From contig JAFQOB010000038.1 of NCBI GenBank assembly GCA_017395725.1, positions 1-8,472 on the forward strand: DNA of 8,472 nucleotides, read 5' to 3'. Made by a program: the position numbers and the translations under genes. Positions 1 to 5,559 of this stretch are shown here, in pieces. The notes below the pieces were generated by a model. That model was not told where the DNA came from, searched no databases, and was given only the letters and a program-made list of their open reading frames with translations. Every line of letters begins with the position of its first letter. The first letter of the stretch is position 1. The DNA comes from Clostridia bacterium. Its GTDB lineage: Bacteria; Bacillota_A; Clostridia; Oscillospirales; CAG-272.

Positions 1-118
1 AGGTTCTTCCTCCGTTCCCGCTCACGTTGAGATGATGGGTCTCATCGGCGCTGGTAACAACCCCATGGTTGGTATGACTGTTGCAGTTGCAGTTGCTATC
101 GAAGAAGCAAGCAAGTAA
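1..118 (+). CDS. GGGtGRT protein, C-terminal fragment (5' end outside window)
   Basis: The open frame enters at base 2 and ends at TAA 116-118, giving 38 residues that begin GSSSVPAHVEMMGLIGAG and end AIEEASK. The run HVEMMGLIGxGNNPMVGxTVAVAVA matches, from memory, the C-terminus of the GGGtGRT protein family. This is a protein of about 330 residues common in Clostridia and Fusobacteria, named for a Gly-rich motif that would lie upstream of this window. Its biochemical role is not established. It is often seen near NifU-like Fe-S scaffold genes, which cannot be checked here. The frame is intact to its stop, and the gene is followed at once by a hairpin and two terminators, so it closes its transcription unit. 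Its last codons (GAA GAA GCA AGC AAG TAA) recur in synonymous form at 1419-1436, discussed under findings. Confidence 0.72.
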   Translation, partial: GSSSVPAHVEMMGLIGAGNNPMVGMTVAVAVAIEEASK

Positions 119-126
119 AAAAATAA

Positions 127-155
127 CCTACTTTCTTTTAAGGAAAGAAAGTAGG
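127..155. repeat. Hairpin repeat CCTACTTTCTTT/AAAGAAAGTAGG (module A, left part)
   Basis: Perfect 12-bp inverted repeat (127-138 with 144-155) and a 5-nt loop, 8 nt after the GGGtGRT stop. A shortened version with the same arms sits at 3838-3861, and a partial one at 3815-3830. The stretch 107-133 also aligns with 3796-3822 (23 of 27 bases). It is not followed by a T-run, so it is better read as part of a dispersed 3' element than as a terminator on its own. Confidence 0.85.
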
Positions 156-175
156 CAAAGAAACCTTGAAATAAT

Positions 176-221
176 GGGTTTGTTCCGATTATTAACGTCG
201 GTACAAACCCTTTTTCTTTTT
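176..221 (+). terminator. Rho-independent terminator of the GGGtGRT gene (module A)
   Basis: GGGTTTGT (176-183) pairs with ACAAACCC (203-210). After one mismatch, four inner pairs (CCGA/TCGG) extend the stem, and TTTTTCTTTTT follows directly. This is a textbook intrinsic terminator for plus-strand transcription. The 67-nt block 155-221 is repeated at 3956-4022 with two substitutions. Confidence 0.9.
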
Positions 222-232
222 ATAAAAAAGTT

Positions 233-280
233 GGACACATCATTTTGGAGGTTTTAGCCTATGATGTGTCCTTTTTTTAT
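233..280. terminator. Bidirectional terminator, dispersed repeat copy 1
   Basis: GGACACATCAT (233-243) pairs perfectly with ATGATGTGTCC (261-271), and an inner AGG/CCT pair sits within the loop. An A-rich run precedes it and CTTTTTTTAT follows, so it can terminate in both directions. It lies between the convergent GGGtGRT and XRE genes. It is the first of four copies in the window (others at 1501, 4063 and 7804). Confidence 0.9.
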
Positions 281-295
281 ATTGTTTGACTTTTA

Positions 296-565
296 TTATT
301 GATGTGTTTTCATAAACTCTTTTATATCTGCAAGAAGCTTCATATCTTTTGCCGAAACACTTTTATATTCTCCTAAATCAAGCAAATATCTTGGATCAAG
401 ATTCAAAATCTCACATATACGTTTTAGCTGTTCCATGTTAGGTTCTTGTATATTACGTTCTATCTTGGAGTAATTGGATTGATTCATCGGAATCAATTTC
501 GCCATTTCGCTTTGGTATAGATCCATATCTTCTCGAGCATTTCTAATCTTTTCTCCAATATTCAC
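296..565 (-). CDS. XRE-family (HTH_3) transcriptional regulator
   Basis: An 89-residue protein almost entirely made of a Cro/C1-type helix-turn-helix. Helix 1 is near residues 3-13. The HTH pair is about 17-25 (YQSEMAKLI) and 28-38 (MNQSNYSKIERN), and helices 4-5 contain the family-typical EPNMEQLKRICEIL and LDPRYLL. The start is GTG (563-565), fixed by AAGGAG on the minus strand 9 nt upstream. There is no ligand or oligomerisation domain beyond a 20-residue tail, as in small phage-like or element-borne repressors. It is divergent from the interrupted membrane protein at 777. The 200-bp gap between them carries four TAGTTA half-sites around the rightward promoter, so autoregulation and repression of the neighbour are likely (inference). 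Confidence 0.9.
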   Translation of the reverse strand: MNIGEKIRNAREDMDLYQSEMAKLIPMNQSNYSKIERNIQEPNMEQLKRICEILNLDPRYLLDLGEYKSVSAKDMKLLADIKEFMKTHQ

Positions 566-586
566 CTTAACCCACTCCTTTTCTGT

Positions 587-618
587 ATTATATCATTTTT
601 AACTACACACCTTGACAA
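587..618 (-). promoter_or_regulatory. Possible leftward promoter of the XRE gene
   Basis: On the minus strand a perfect TATAAT (plus bases 587-592) lies 21 nt upstream of the GTG start. The nearest TTG-like -35 (TTGTCA, plus 613-618) is 20 bp away, which is longer than ideal, so this promoter would be weak or activator-dependent. It overlaps the divergent operator. Confidence 0.4.
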
Positions 619-665
619 ATAGTTAAAAATATTATATAATACCTTTGGTAGTTATTATTTAACTA
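595..665. promoter_or_regulatory. Operator cluster: four TAGTTA half-sites
   Basis: ATTTTTAACTA (595-605) and TAGTTAAAAAT (620-630) form an 11-bp perfect inverted repeat whose spacer contains the -35 hexamer. A second dyad, TAGTTA-TTATT-TAACTA, spans 649-665, just past the expected start site. The half-site centres of each dyad are about 20 and 11 bp apart, close to whole helical turns. The neighbouring XRE regulator is the obvious binder (inference). Confidence 0.65.
612..640 (+). promoter_or_regulatory. Consensus sigma-A promoter for the 777 gene
   Basis: TTGACA (612-617), a 17-bp spacer, then TATAAT (635-640): a perfect housekeeping promoter. Transcription would begin near 647, leaving a leader of about 130 nt before the ATG at 777. 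The -35 lies between the arms of the inverted repeat 595-630, so a bound repressor should block it. Confidence 0.88.
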
Positions 666-776
666 AATGGTATGTGTTATGTGCAAAAATAACAATCAAT
701 AGAATTCAAACATACATTCCAACTTGATAATAGCATCACACTATGCAAAAATAAAAAACAATTTATGGAGTATTTT

Positions 777-1400
777 ATGAATACAATTATGCCAATCCTT
801 TTTACTGGGCTTGCCTTTTACATTGTTTATCTAATAGTAAAGAAAGGGTAGGATGAACAGTCTGAAATAACTTCCACTCGTATTGCTCAAGCATCTGTTT
901 ATTCTTTTGAAAAAAAGTACCACAATTATGGATTTACGGGTGTTCTTCTCGTTAAAGCAAAATCAGATTCCGCTATAAAAGCCTTAGAGTTTGGTGAAAC
1001 TCACGATATTAATGTTACCACCACTCCCGATAAAATAGTATACACAGGGGCTACAGTAGGCGGTGTAACAACCGGTGGTTTTCATGTAGAAAAAGGCGGA
1101 ACTAGTGCATCAATTGGAGATGGCACAGGACGTTGGGCAATTACTTACCGTTTTGCAAGCGAATTCAATGGACAACCTTGGGGCGAAACGGTTGTATATA
1201 TACAACTTATACCAGAGCTTTTTGAAGAAGCAAAAAATAACGCTGTCTTAAAAAGTCTAATCGTAACCGACAAAGAACGTAATGAATGGAAAACACTCTC
1301 AACAGACGAACTATGGAAAGTCCCATGCCTATTAAATGTTATTGGAATGGATAAAACAACAGCTTTATACTTACAAAATTGGTTAGCGGGACGTATATAA
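777..1400 (+). pseudogene. Membrane-anchored protein of unknown function, interrupted by one in-frame TAG
   Basis: ATG 777 has GGAG six bases upstream. Codons 1-24 encode a probable transmembrane anchor (PILFTGLAFYIVYLIV, residues 6-21, then KKG). Codon 25 is TAG (849-851). The same frame then stays open for 182 more codons to TAA 1398-1400, giving about 206 residues plus the stop. The soluble part has a Gly/Thr-rich beta-like stretch (TGATVGGVTTGGFHVEKGG, about residues 101-119) and a C-terminal region rich in charged residues with ELWKVP and LQNWLAGRI. No ATG, GTG or TTG occurs in frame shortly after the TAG, so a separate downstream gene is unlikely. I do not recognise the family. It is either a one-base nonsense pseudogene, or a gene needing TAG read-through. 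It is controlled by the strong promoter and operators next to the XRE gene. The stop lies 6 nt before a copy of the GGGtGRT gene's tail. Confidence 0.75.
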
Positions 1401-1406
1401 TATTTA

Positions 1407-1436
1407 CAGTTGCGTTTCGAAGAAGCAAGTAAATAA
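1407..1436 (+). repeat. Second copy of the GGGtGRT gene's 3' end
   Basis: CAGTTGC followed after a few bases by TCGAAGAAGCAAG (1417-1429) matches 90-96 and 99-111. Read in frame, 1419-1436 encodes EEASK-stop, as at 101-118, but with AGT AAA in place of AGC AAG. The upstream part needs a 1-nt indel to align. It may be a duplicated gene end (insertion boundary) or the left edge of the dispersed 3' element, whose copy at 3796 also starts GCAAGTAAGTAAA. Confidence 0.55.
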
Positions 1437-1441
1437 AGCAC

Positions 1442-1470
1442 TTTTTCAAAGTTTTATAACTTTGTAAAAA
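1442..1470. repeat. Stem-loop CAAAGTT/AACTTTG
   Basis: CAAAGTT (1447-1453) pairs with AACTTTG (1458-1464) around a TTAT loop. Flanking TTTTT and AAAAA extend the stem with one bulged T. It lies 40-70 nt after the stop of the interrupted gene and could slow or end transcription, but the main terminator is the next element. Confidence 0.6.
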
Positions 1471-1500
1471 TCTTATCGCACAAAATTCAATAAAAAAATC

Positions 1501-1550
1501 GGACACATCATTTTGAAGTTTTCTTCAATGATGTGTCCGTATTTTTATTA
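1501..1550. terminator. Bidirectional terminator, dispersed repeat copy 2
   Basis: GGACACATCAT (1501-1511) pairs with ATGATGTGTCC (1528-1538). Inside it TTGAAG (1513-1518) pairs with CTTCAA (1523-1528) around TTTT, so the whole element can form a nearly continuous 16-bp stem with a 2-nt bulge. AAAAAAA precedes it and GTATTTTTATT follows. It ends the unit containing the interrupted gene. Confidence 0.88.
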
Positions 1551-1731
1551 ATTACATTTGAGGAAGGCTGCAATATGTATCTTGAATACTGTCGGTAAAG
1601 AAATATAAGACAAGGGGCTATAAATCACTACAGATGAAGAACTAAAATTAATAGTTTACAATTAACCATATTCGTGCTATAATTCAAATGAAACATATAA
1701 AATACAAATCATAAAAAAAGAGGTCACTCCT
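1551..1731 (+). other. Intergenic leader region upstream of the 1732 gene
   Basis: The gap between the stop at 1400 and the start at 1732 holds the tail repeat, a stem-loop, terminator copy 2, then this stretch. A GAGGAAGG-preceded ATG at 1574 opens a frame of only seven codons (MYLEYCR, then TAA), which looks like chance or a remnant. The promoter at 1655-1683 is the only other feature I see. Confidence 0.5.
1655..1683 (+). promoter_or_regulatory. Sigma-A promoter of the 1732 gene
   Basis: TTTACA (1655-1660), a 17-bp spacer, then TATAAT (1678-1683). Transcription would start about 40 nt before the ATG. No clear operator is seen around it. Confidence 0.8.
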
Positions 1732-2820
1732 ATGAATACTTCTATAGTTATTGACAACTGTAAAATCGCAAAAATTCCCGCTCCTCAGGGGGATTACAGA
1801 CAGATCGTCCTCGATTATATGATAAAAATGTCTCAGGTTAAATGGACCCCAAAGCAGACATTTACCATAAGAAAAAAAGGTGAACGCTCAAATGTAGATC
1901 TTACCTATGAAAAAGGCAAAACCTATTACGGCGTATCCTACTCCGGAATGAAAGCCACACTTGATCAGTTCGAGCAATTTGTTGACAACGGTGTTTTCGA
2001 CAATAACGATGTTTTTTATTTTGATGAAATCGTAGGAAACCATTGCTCATCTTCTATTTCAATGGCTCTGCAGCAGCTTATAAGCAACGGCGGTATCGGC
2101 GGAACAAAACCTCAAAAATGGTATCCCGGAATTTTTAAGTTCCCCAATGACATAAAAATCCCCTTTGAACAATACGGAGACAATTATTCATCATTCAATA
2201 TCTGGGATTTCAACGCAAAAACAAAAATTTTTGAAGCTTACGGAATGTTGAAGTCTGCAGACATTCTGTACTACTGCAAACCAGGGGCAGGACACGTCAG
2301 AATGGTATACTCCGATGCCGAGGTCATCTATAACGAAAACGGCACTATTGACGGGGAAAAAAGCACTATTGCTGTAATCGAGCAAACTAATGCATGGGAC
2401 AAAACCGTAGACATTAACACAACTTGGTTTGTAGGCAGAAAATACACCTTTGAAAAACTTTACGAAAAACACTTTATGCCCATTACTCTTGAAATCTACA
2501 CAAACGGCGAGGAAGCAAAGGATGCATATATTATCCTTGAAGATAAAAATACTCCCGATACGATAAAGAACGGGCTCAATGGCAAAATAACGTCCACTTT
2601 CCCCTTGAACTATGCCTATGCAACAATTAAAGATGCAGACGGAAAGCTTGTCAGATCATCTTTGAAAAACAATTTCACGAATGTCTATGGGCTTGACCTA
2701 TGCGATATGAATAATGATCTTGATCTTGCCTCTTTGGGAAAGGGCACTTATACATATAATTATCGAATTGCGATTGCACGAGGCGGCGTTGACCTTGAGC
2801 ATTTTGAATTTACGGTATAA
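1732..2820 (+). CDS. Putative papain-fold (NlpC/P60-like) protein, no signal peptide, with Ig-like C-terminus
   Basis: A 362-residue protein with start ATG 1732, preceded by AGAGG eight bases upstream. It is a clear paralogue of the lipoprotein at 4170-5420: both share an N-terminal helix, then GKTYYGVSYS / GQKYVGIPYA, a Cys-Ser-Ser element (GNHCSSSI, C105), a His element (GAGHVRMV, H188), an acidic VIEQTN (E217), a TTWFVGRKYTF stretch, and a C-terminal beta region ending in YRIAIARGG. The order Cys then His, with ADILYYCK just before the His, resembles the NlpC/P60 and CHAP papain-like fold (GDVIIM...H in the paralogue). Residues from about 247 onward look like an Ig-type sandwich. A Cys-peptidase or amidase role is inferred from this pattern; I do not recognise a named family. 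Unlike its paralogue it has no signal peptide or membrane segment, so it is predicted to be cytoplasmic. It has its own promoter; no convincing terminator follows. Confidence 0.65.
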   Translation: MNTSIVIDNCKIAKIPAPQGDYRQIVLDYMIKMSQVKWTPKQTFTIRKKGERSNVDLTYEKGKTYYGVSYSGMKATLDQFEQFVDNGVFDNNDVFYFDEIVGNHCSSSISMALQQLISNGGIGGTKPQKWYPGIFKFPNDIKIPFEQYGDNYSSFNIWDFNAKTKIFEAYGMLKSADILYYCKPGAGHVRMVYSDAEVIYNENGTIDGEKSTIAVIEQTNAWDKTVDINTTWFVGRKYTFEKLYEKHFMPITLEIYTNGEEAKDAYIILEDKNTPDTIKNGLNGKITSTFPLNYAYATIKDADGKLVRSSLKNNFTNVYGLDLCDMNNDLDLASLGKGTYTYNYRIAIARGGVDLEHFEFTV

Positions 2821-2895
2821 AGCGGATAATTCCATTTACAAAAACACGAACACCCCCTCACAAAACACCGGACTCTGAATGGCTGCAACGTTTTT

Positions 2896-2915
2896 GTCAA
2901 GCAATTGCTGTTGAC
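2896..2915. promoter_or_regulatory. Nested palindrome overlapping the -35 of the isomerase promoter
   Basis: GTCAA (2896-2900) and TTGAC (2911-2915) are inverted repeats enclosing the palindrome GCAATTGC (2901-2908; AGCAATTGCT counted over 2900-2909). The right arm is part of the -35 hexamer. This could be an operator for a dimeric regulator; no binder is evident among the neighbours. Confidence 0.4.
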
Positions 2916-2939
2916 TTCCGGATTTCTTTGTGATACAAT
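2911..2939 (+). promoter_or_regulatory. Sigma-A promoter of the TIM-barrel gene
   Basis: TTGACT (2911-2916), a 17-bp spacer, then TACAAT (2934-2939), about 47 nt before the ATG. It gives the isomerase gene its own transcript, independent of the gene ending at 2820. Confidence 0.82.
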
Positions 2940-2986
2940 CAGCATAAAATCATAACAACATAAGTATTATAAAAAGGTGAGTATAA

Positions 2987-3778
2987 ATGAAAATAGCATG
3001 TACCGATCGCGGTAAATTTAAAAACGGAGACAAAAATTGGATAGATGAGGCATTAGAGCTCGGTTTTTCATATATGGAAATTGCGGTAAGCAACCTCCCC
3101 GATGATGAAAGCTTGCAGAATGATATCCTCGCTTATGCAGTATCACGCGGGTTGACACTCTCTTTGCACGCCCCCTACGGAGTTAACAACATATCATCCT
3201 CTGATCTTGACCGCCGTGCATCCTCGATTGCAAATTTGAAGCACTCAATTGACCTTTCGGCAAGACACGGTCTCGGCACCGTCACCTTCCATCCCGGAAG
3301 ACTTACAACCAATGAAGAAGACCCCAACGAGCATTGGGAAACGTTGATGGCTATCGTTACCGATATCGCACAATATGCAAAAGAGAAAAAGGTACGAGTC
3401 GGAATTGAAAACATGGAGAAACGTCCCTATGAGCTTGTTTTCACCGTAGATGATCTCAATCGCTTTGCACATCTCACCGAAAACAACCCCTATTTTGGTG
3501 CAACTATAGATTTTGCGCATTATTCATCCCACAATATAGGCTTACCTAACCTTGATGAGCTCAAATTGCCCCTCTACAACGTTCATTTGAGCCAGAATTC
3601 AGCCGGCGGAAAAATGCATCATTCATTGGTATGCAATGACGGCTTGGTTGATTTGGTCGAGGTCTGCCGTTCGCTTGAGAATTACGGATATGACAACCTT
3701 GTCGTTCTTGAGGTAGGCGGAATCGTGCTTGAAAGCAAACAAACGCTTGAATCCGCATTGAAGAAGCTTGAGGCATAA
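2987..3778 (+). CDS. Sugar phosphate isomerase/epimerase-like TIM-barrel protein (AP_endonuc_2 family)
   Basis: A 263-residue protein, the usual size for single-domain xylose-isomerase-like barrels. ATG 2987 follows AAGGTGA with a 6-nt spacer. Barrel-strand motifs appear in order: SLHAPYG (59-65), VTFHPGR (99-105), VGIENMEKRPYE (138-149), GATIDFAHY (171-179), YNVHLSQN (197-204) and VVLEVGG (239-245). By family analogy, E141, D175, H200 and E242 are the likely ligands of the catalytic divalent metal, with H61, H102, H178 and H211/H212 nearby. The family covers sugar isomerases, epimerases, inosose dehydratases, AP endonuclease IV and 3-keto-glycoside lyases, so the substrate cannot be set. There is no signal peptide; it is cytoplasmic. 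Its unit has its own promoter and ends in the repeat-rich gap at 3779-4169. A Gfo/Idh/MocA dehydrogenase, a common functional partner of this family, lies 2 kb away on the other strand. Confidence 0.88.
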   Translation: MKIACTDRGKFKNGDKNWIDEALELGFSYMEIAVSNLPDDESLQNDILAYAVSRGLTLSLHAPYGVNNISSSDLDRRASSIANLKHSIDLSARHGLGTVTFHPGRLTTNEEDPNEHWETLMAIVTDIAQYAKEKKVRVGIENMEKRPYELVFTVDDLNRFAHLTENNPYFGATIDFAHYSSHNIGLPNLDELKLPLYNVHLSQNSAGGKMHHSLVCNDGLVDLVEVCRSLENYGYDNLVVLEVGGIVLESKQTLESALKKLEA

Positions 3779-3901
3779 GAATACAATCAAGCGACGCAAG
3801 TAAGTAAAATTTTAACCTACTTCCTTTTAAGAAAAAACCTACTTTCTTGAAAGAAAGTAGGCAAAGAACTTTACCTCGCTTGGTTTGTGCGAACTTTATT
3901 A

Positions 3902-3936
3902 GATGCTTGTAGGGGAGGGGGTTCCCCTCCCGCATC
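3902..3936. repeat. G-rich palindromic insert within module B
   Basis: GATGC (3902-3906) pairs with GCATC (3932-3936), and GGGAGGGG (3913-3920) pairs with CCCCTCCC (3924-3931) around GTT. Six unpaired bases (TTGTAG) lie on the left side. The GC-rich stem stands out in this AT-rich gap. Similar GGGG/CCCC intergenic palindromes are, as far as I recall, common in clostridial genomes. Confidence 0.7.
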
Positions 3937-3976
3937 ATTTAAGGAAAAATAATAAGCAAAGAAACCTTGAAATAAT

Positions 3977-4022
3977 GGGTTTGTTCCGATTATTAATGTC
4001 GGTGCAAACCCTTTTTCTTTTT
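3977..4022 (+). terminator. Intrinsic terminator of the TIM-barrel gene (module B)
   Basis: GGGTTTGT (3977-3984) pairs with GCAAACCC (4004-4011), the last pair being a T-G wobble, with inner CCGA/TCGG pairs. TTTTTCTTTTT follows. It differs from the copy at 176-221 only at 3997 (loop) and 4004, where G keeps the pairing. Confidence 0.88.
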
Positions 4023-4062
4023 CCTGTTTTGAAGAAAACTTAATCCACCTGCAAATAAAAAA

Positions 4063-4115
4063 GGACACATCATTTTGATTTTTTTCCTTATGATGTGTCC
4101 AATATTTTTATTATT
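4063..4115. terminator. Bidirectional terminator, dispersed repeat copy 3
   Basis: GGACACATCAT (4063-4073) pairs with ATGATGTGTCC (4090-4100). AAAAAA precedes it and an AATATTTTTATTATTTTT run follows. The inner loop (TTTGATTTTTTTCCTT) has lost the second stem seen in the other copies. It serves the convergent genes ending at 3778 (+) and 4170 (-). Confidence 0.88.
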
Positions 4116-4169
4116 TTTAAGGTGCTTAATAAACTTAGCTTTTTTTATATAGAATTTTACGTTTACTTT

Positions 4170-5420
4170 TTATTGTATTGTAAAATCTACTCTTGCAAGC
4201 TCTGCACTTCCTCTTGCAATACCTGCGGTCAAAACAAATGTATACTCTCCTTTTTCGAGATTTGAAACAAGAGCGGCCGAAGGATTGCGAAGAACAACCT
4301 TAAATTTGTCCGCCATATCATATTTCTTTTCCCTCTTTACAAGCTGTCCGTCCTTGCTGTACACGTCAAGATAAACGTATCTTATGGGGAAATTTGACTC
4401 AACATTGCTTCCCATAACACCTTTTTCAACCTGCTTCGCGGTAATCTCTTCGTCAAGAAGCAAGTAAGGAATTTCGCACTGAGACCTTTCTTTATTGTAT
4501 ATTTCAAATGTTACAGGTACGTAATTGGTCTGAACAAGGTTATCAAAGGTATATTTATGATCCACGTACCACGTAGTTTTTACACCGTCTGTACGCTGTG
4601 CATCAAAAGAATTCGTCTGCTCAACAGTCTGCACATAGCTTCTTCCCTTGTTTATTTTACCTGCTGCATTCTTCGCAACAACAGCATCTTCCACAACCAA
4701 ACGGGTATGTGCAGCCCCTCTGTCAAGGTCCTGCATTATGATAACGTCTCCCTTTTTGAGCTGTGCATAAGCTTCACATATTACGTCGGCATTATTTGCA
4801 TCAATTATCTCTTGGGTCTTCCTCAGCGCCTTGGGTATCTCGTATTGTCCGCATATAATACCTCTGAACGGAAAAGAAACCAACCCAGGCGTCATATTAT
4901 ACGTAGTTCCGTAAACAGTTGGGTCTACTTGCTGAATAGCGTTGTATATAGAAGAAACACATTGAACTCCATAAACGTCTTTCCACTTATTGGAACGGCT
5001 GGTATACTTTCCGTCAACTAAAGCCTGTCTGAACTGCTCGGCACTTACCTTTGTATCAGCATAAGGAATACCTACGTATTTCTGTCCTTTTTTAAATTCA
5101 AGGTGAATCCCCCAGCTATTAAAGTCTTCGGTTATTCCAAAGGTTTCCGAACACACCCACTCTATTGATGCCTGCTCTCTCATATGCTCAACAACAGCAT
5201 CTCTGAAAGAACCTTTGGGCAGATCAAACTGAACTACCTTATAATAATCCTCTACGTTTATTCCGCAAATAGGTCCCTCTTCCTCTGTCTTTTCGGGAGC
5301 TGTTGTTTCTGTTTCAGAGTGAGTCTCCTTTACTTCATTACCGTCACCGGTATTCTCCCCACACGATGCAAAAGCAATAACAAGTACAAGTACGAGTAAA
5401 CAAAACAACATTCTTTTCAT
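4170..5420 (-). CDS. Putative lipoprotein with papain-fold (NlpC/P60-like) domain and Ig-like C-terminus
   Basis: I place the start at ATG 5418-5420, giving 416 residues, because AAGGAG lies 7 nt upstream and the protein then begins with a lipoprotein signal: MKRM, a hydrophobic core (residues 5-17) and FASC with C20 as the lipidated Cys. A longer frame upstream to 5486 lacks this logic. Residues 21-50 are a Glu/Thr-rich linker, as expected for a surface tether. The domain from about 60 to 290 aligns with the protein at 1732: GVQCVSSIY (C154), KKGDVIIMQ (223-230), AAHTRLV (H238) and TVEQTN (E267). Residues from about 300 form a beta-rich C-terminal region ending GIARGSAELARVDFTIQ. The Cys/His/Glu set and the GDVIIM strand before the His resemble NlpC/P60 or CHAP cysteine peptidases and amidases, so wall-peptide hydrolysis outside the membrane is a fair guess, not shown. 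Monocistronic, with its own promoter. Confidence 0.72.
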   Translation of the reverse strand: MKRMLFCLLVLVLVIAFASCGENTGDGNEVKETHSETETTAPEKTEEEGPICGINVEDYYKVVQFDLPKGSFRDAVVEHMREQASIEWVCSETFGITEDFNSWGIHLEFKKGQKYVGIPYADTKVSAEQFRQALVDGKYTSRSNKWKDVYGVQCVSSIYNAIQQVDPTVYGTTYNMTPGLVSFPFRGIICGQYEIPKALRKTQEIIDANNADVICEAYAQLKKGDVIIMQDLDRGAAHTRLVVEDAVVAKNAAGKINKGRSYVQTVEQTNSFDAQRTDGVKTTWYVDHKYTFDNLVQTNYVPVTFEIYNKERSQCEIPYLLLDEEITAKQVEKGVMGSNVESNFPIRYVYLDVYSKDGQLVKREKKYDMADKFKVVLRNPSAALVSNLEKGEYTFVLTAGIARGSAELARVDFTIQ

Positions 5421-5457
5421 AAAACCACTCCTTTTAAAATAGGCTAATCTCTTATAC

Positions 5458-5486
5458 ATTGTAGCACATAATATTGCGGATTTCAA
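5458..5486 (-). promoter_or_regulatory. Sigma-A promoter of the lipoprotein gene
   Basis: On the minus strand TTGAAA (plus 5481-5486), a 17-bp spacer, then TACAAT (plus 5458-5463). Transcription would start about 30 nt before the start codon at 5420, which also supports the choice of that shorter start. Confidence 0.8.
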
Positions 5487-5519
5487 GAATCAATCAAAAA
5501 AAGATCTGCTTTAATCGTG

Positions 5520-5559
5520 ATATGCCCCCCAAAATGTTAGATACTTTTGGGGGGCATAT
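5520..5559. terminator. Strong C6/G6 hairpin between tandem minus-strand genes
   Basis: A 15-bp perfect inverted repeat (5520-5534 with 5545-5559; arms ATATGCCCCCCAAAA and its complement) with a 10-nt loop. It lies about 75 nt after the stop of the dehydrogenase (read on the minus strand) and upstream of the lipoprotein promoter, so it probably ends the dehydrogenase transcript. The nearest T-run on that strand is about 20 nt further on, which is not ideal for an intrinsic terminator. Confidence 0.6.

Larger units (their letters stand above)
3796..4022 (+). repeat. Dispersed 3' element, module B (rearranged copy of module A)
   Basis: This fills most of the 390-bp gap between the convergent genes ending at 3778 and 4170. 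GCAAGTAAGTAAA at 3796 starts a stretch that aligns with 107-133. A partial hairpin arm (3815-3830) follows, then a full hairpin CCTACTTTCT/AGAAAGTAGG (3838-3861), then GCAAAGAA (3861-3868). About 95 nt of unrelated sequence containing a G-rich hairpin comes next, and then GCAAAGAA again (3956-3963) running into the 67-nt block shared with 155-221. Compared with module A it looks interrupted and partly re-duplicated. No gene is present. Confidence 0.8.

Noticed and set aside
127..271. Series of inverted repeats as a CRISPR-like array
   Set aside because: The repeats differ from each other, lack regular spacers, and end in T-runs at gene ends, which fits terminators.
2838..2897. ACAAAAAC/GTTTTTGT inverted repeat as terminator of the 1732 gene
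   Set aside because: The 8-bp AT-rich arms are separated by 44 nt and no T-run follows, so a functional hairpin is doubtful.
3561..3938. A 125-codon minus-strand frame crossing the end of the TIM-barrel gene
   Set aside because: Two thirds of it is antisense to the isomerase and the rest is repeat sequence; no start signal or family resemblance.
4557..5021. A 154-codon plus-strand frame
   Set aside because: It lies wholly antisense to the well-supported lipoprotein gene, has no good ribosome binding site, and its composition is a mirror of that gene.
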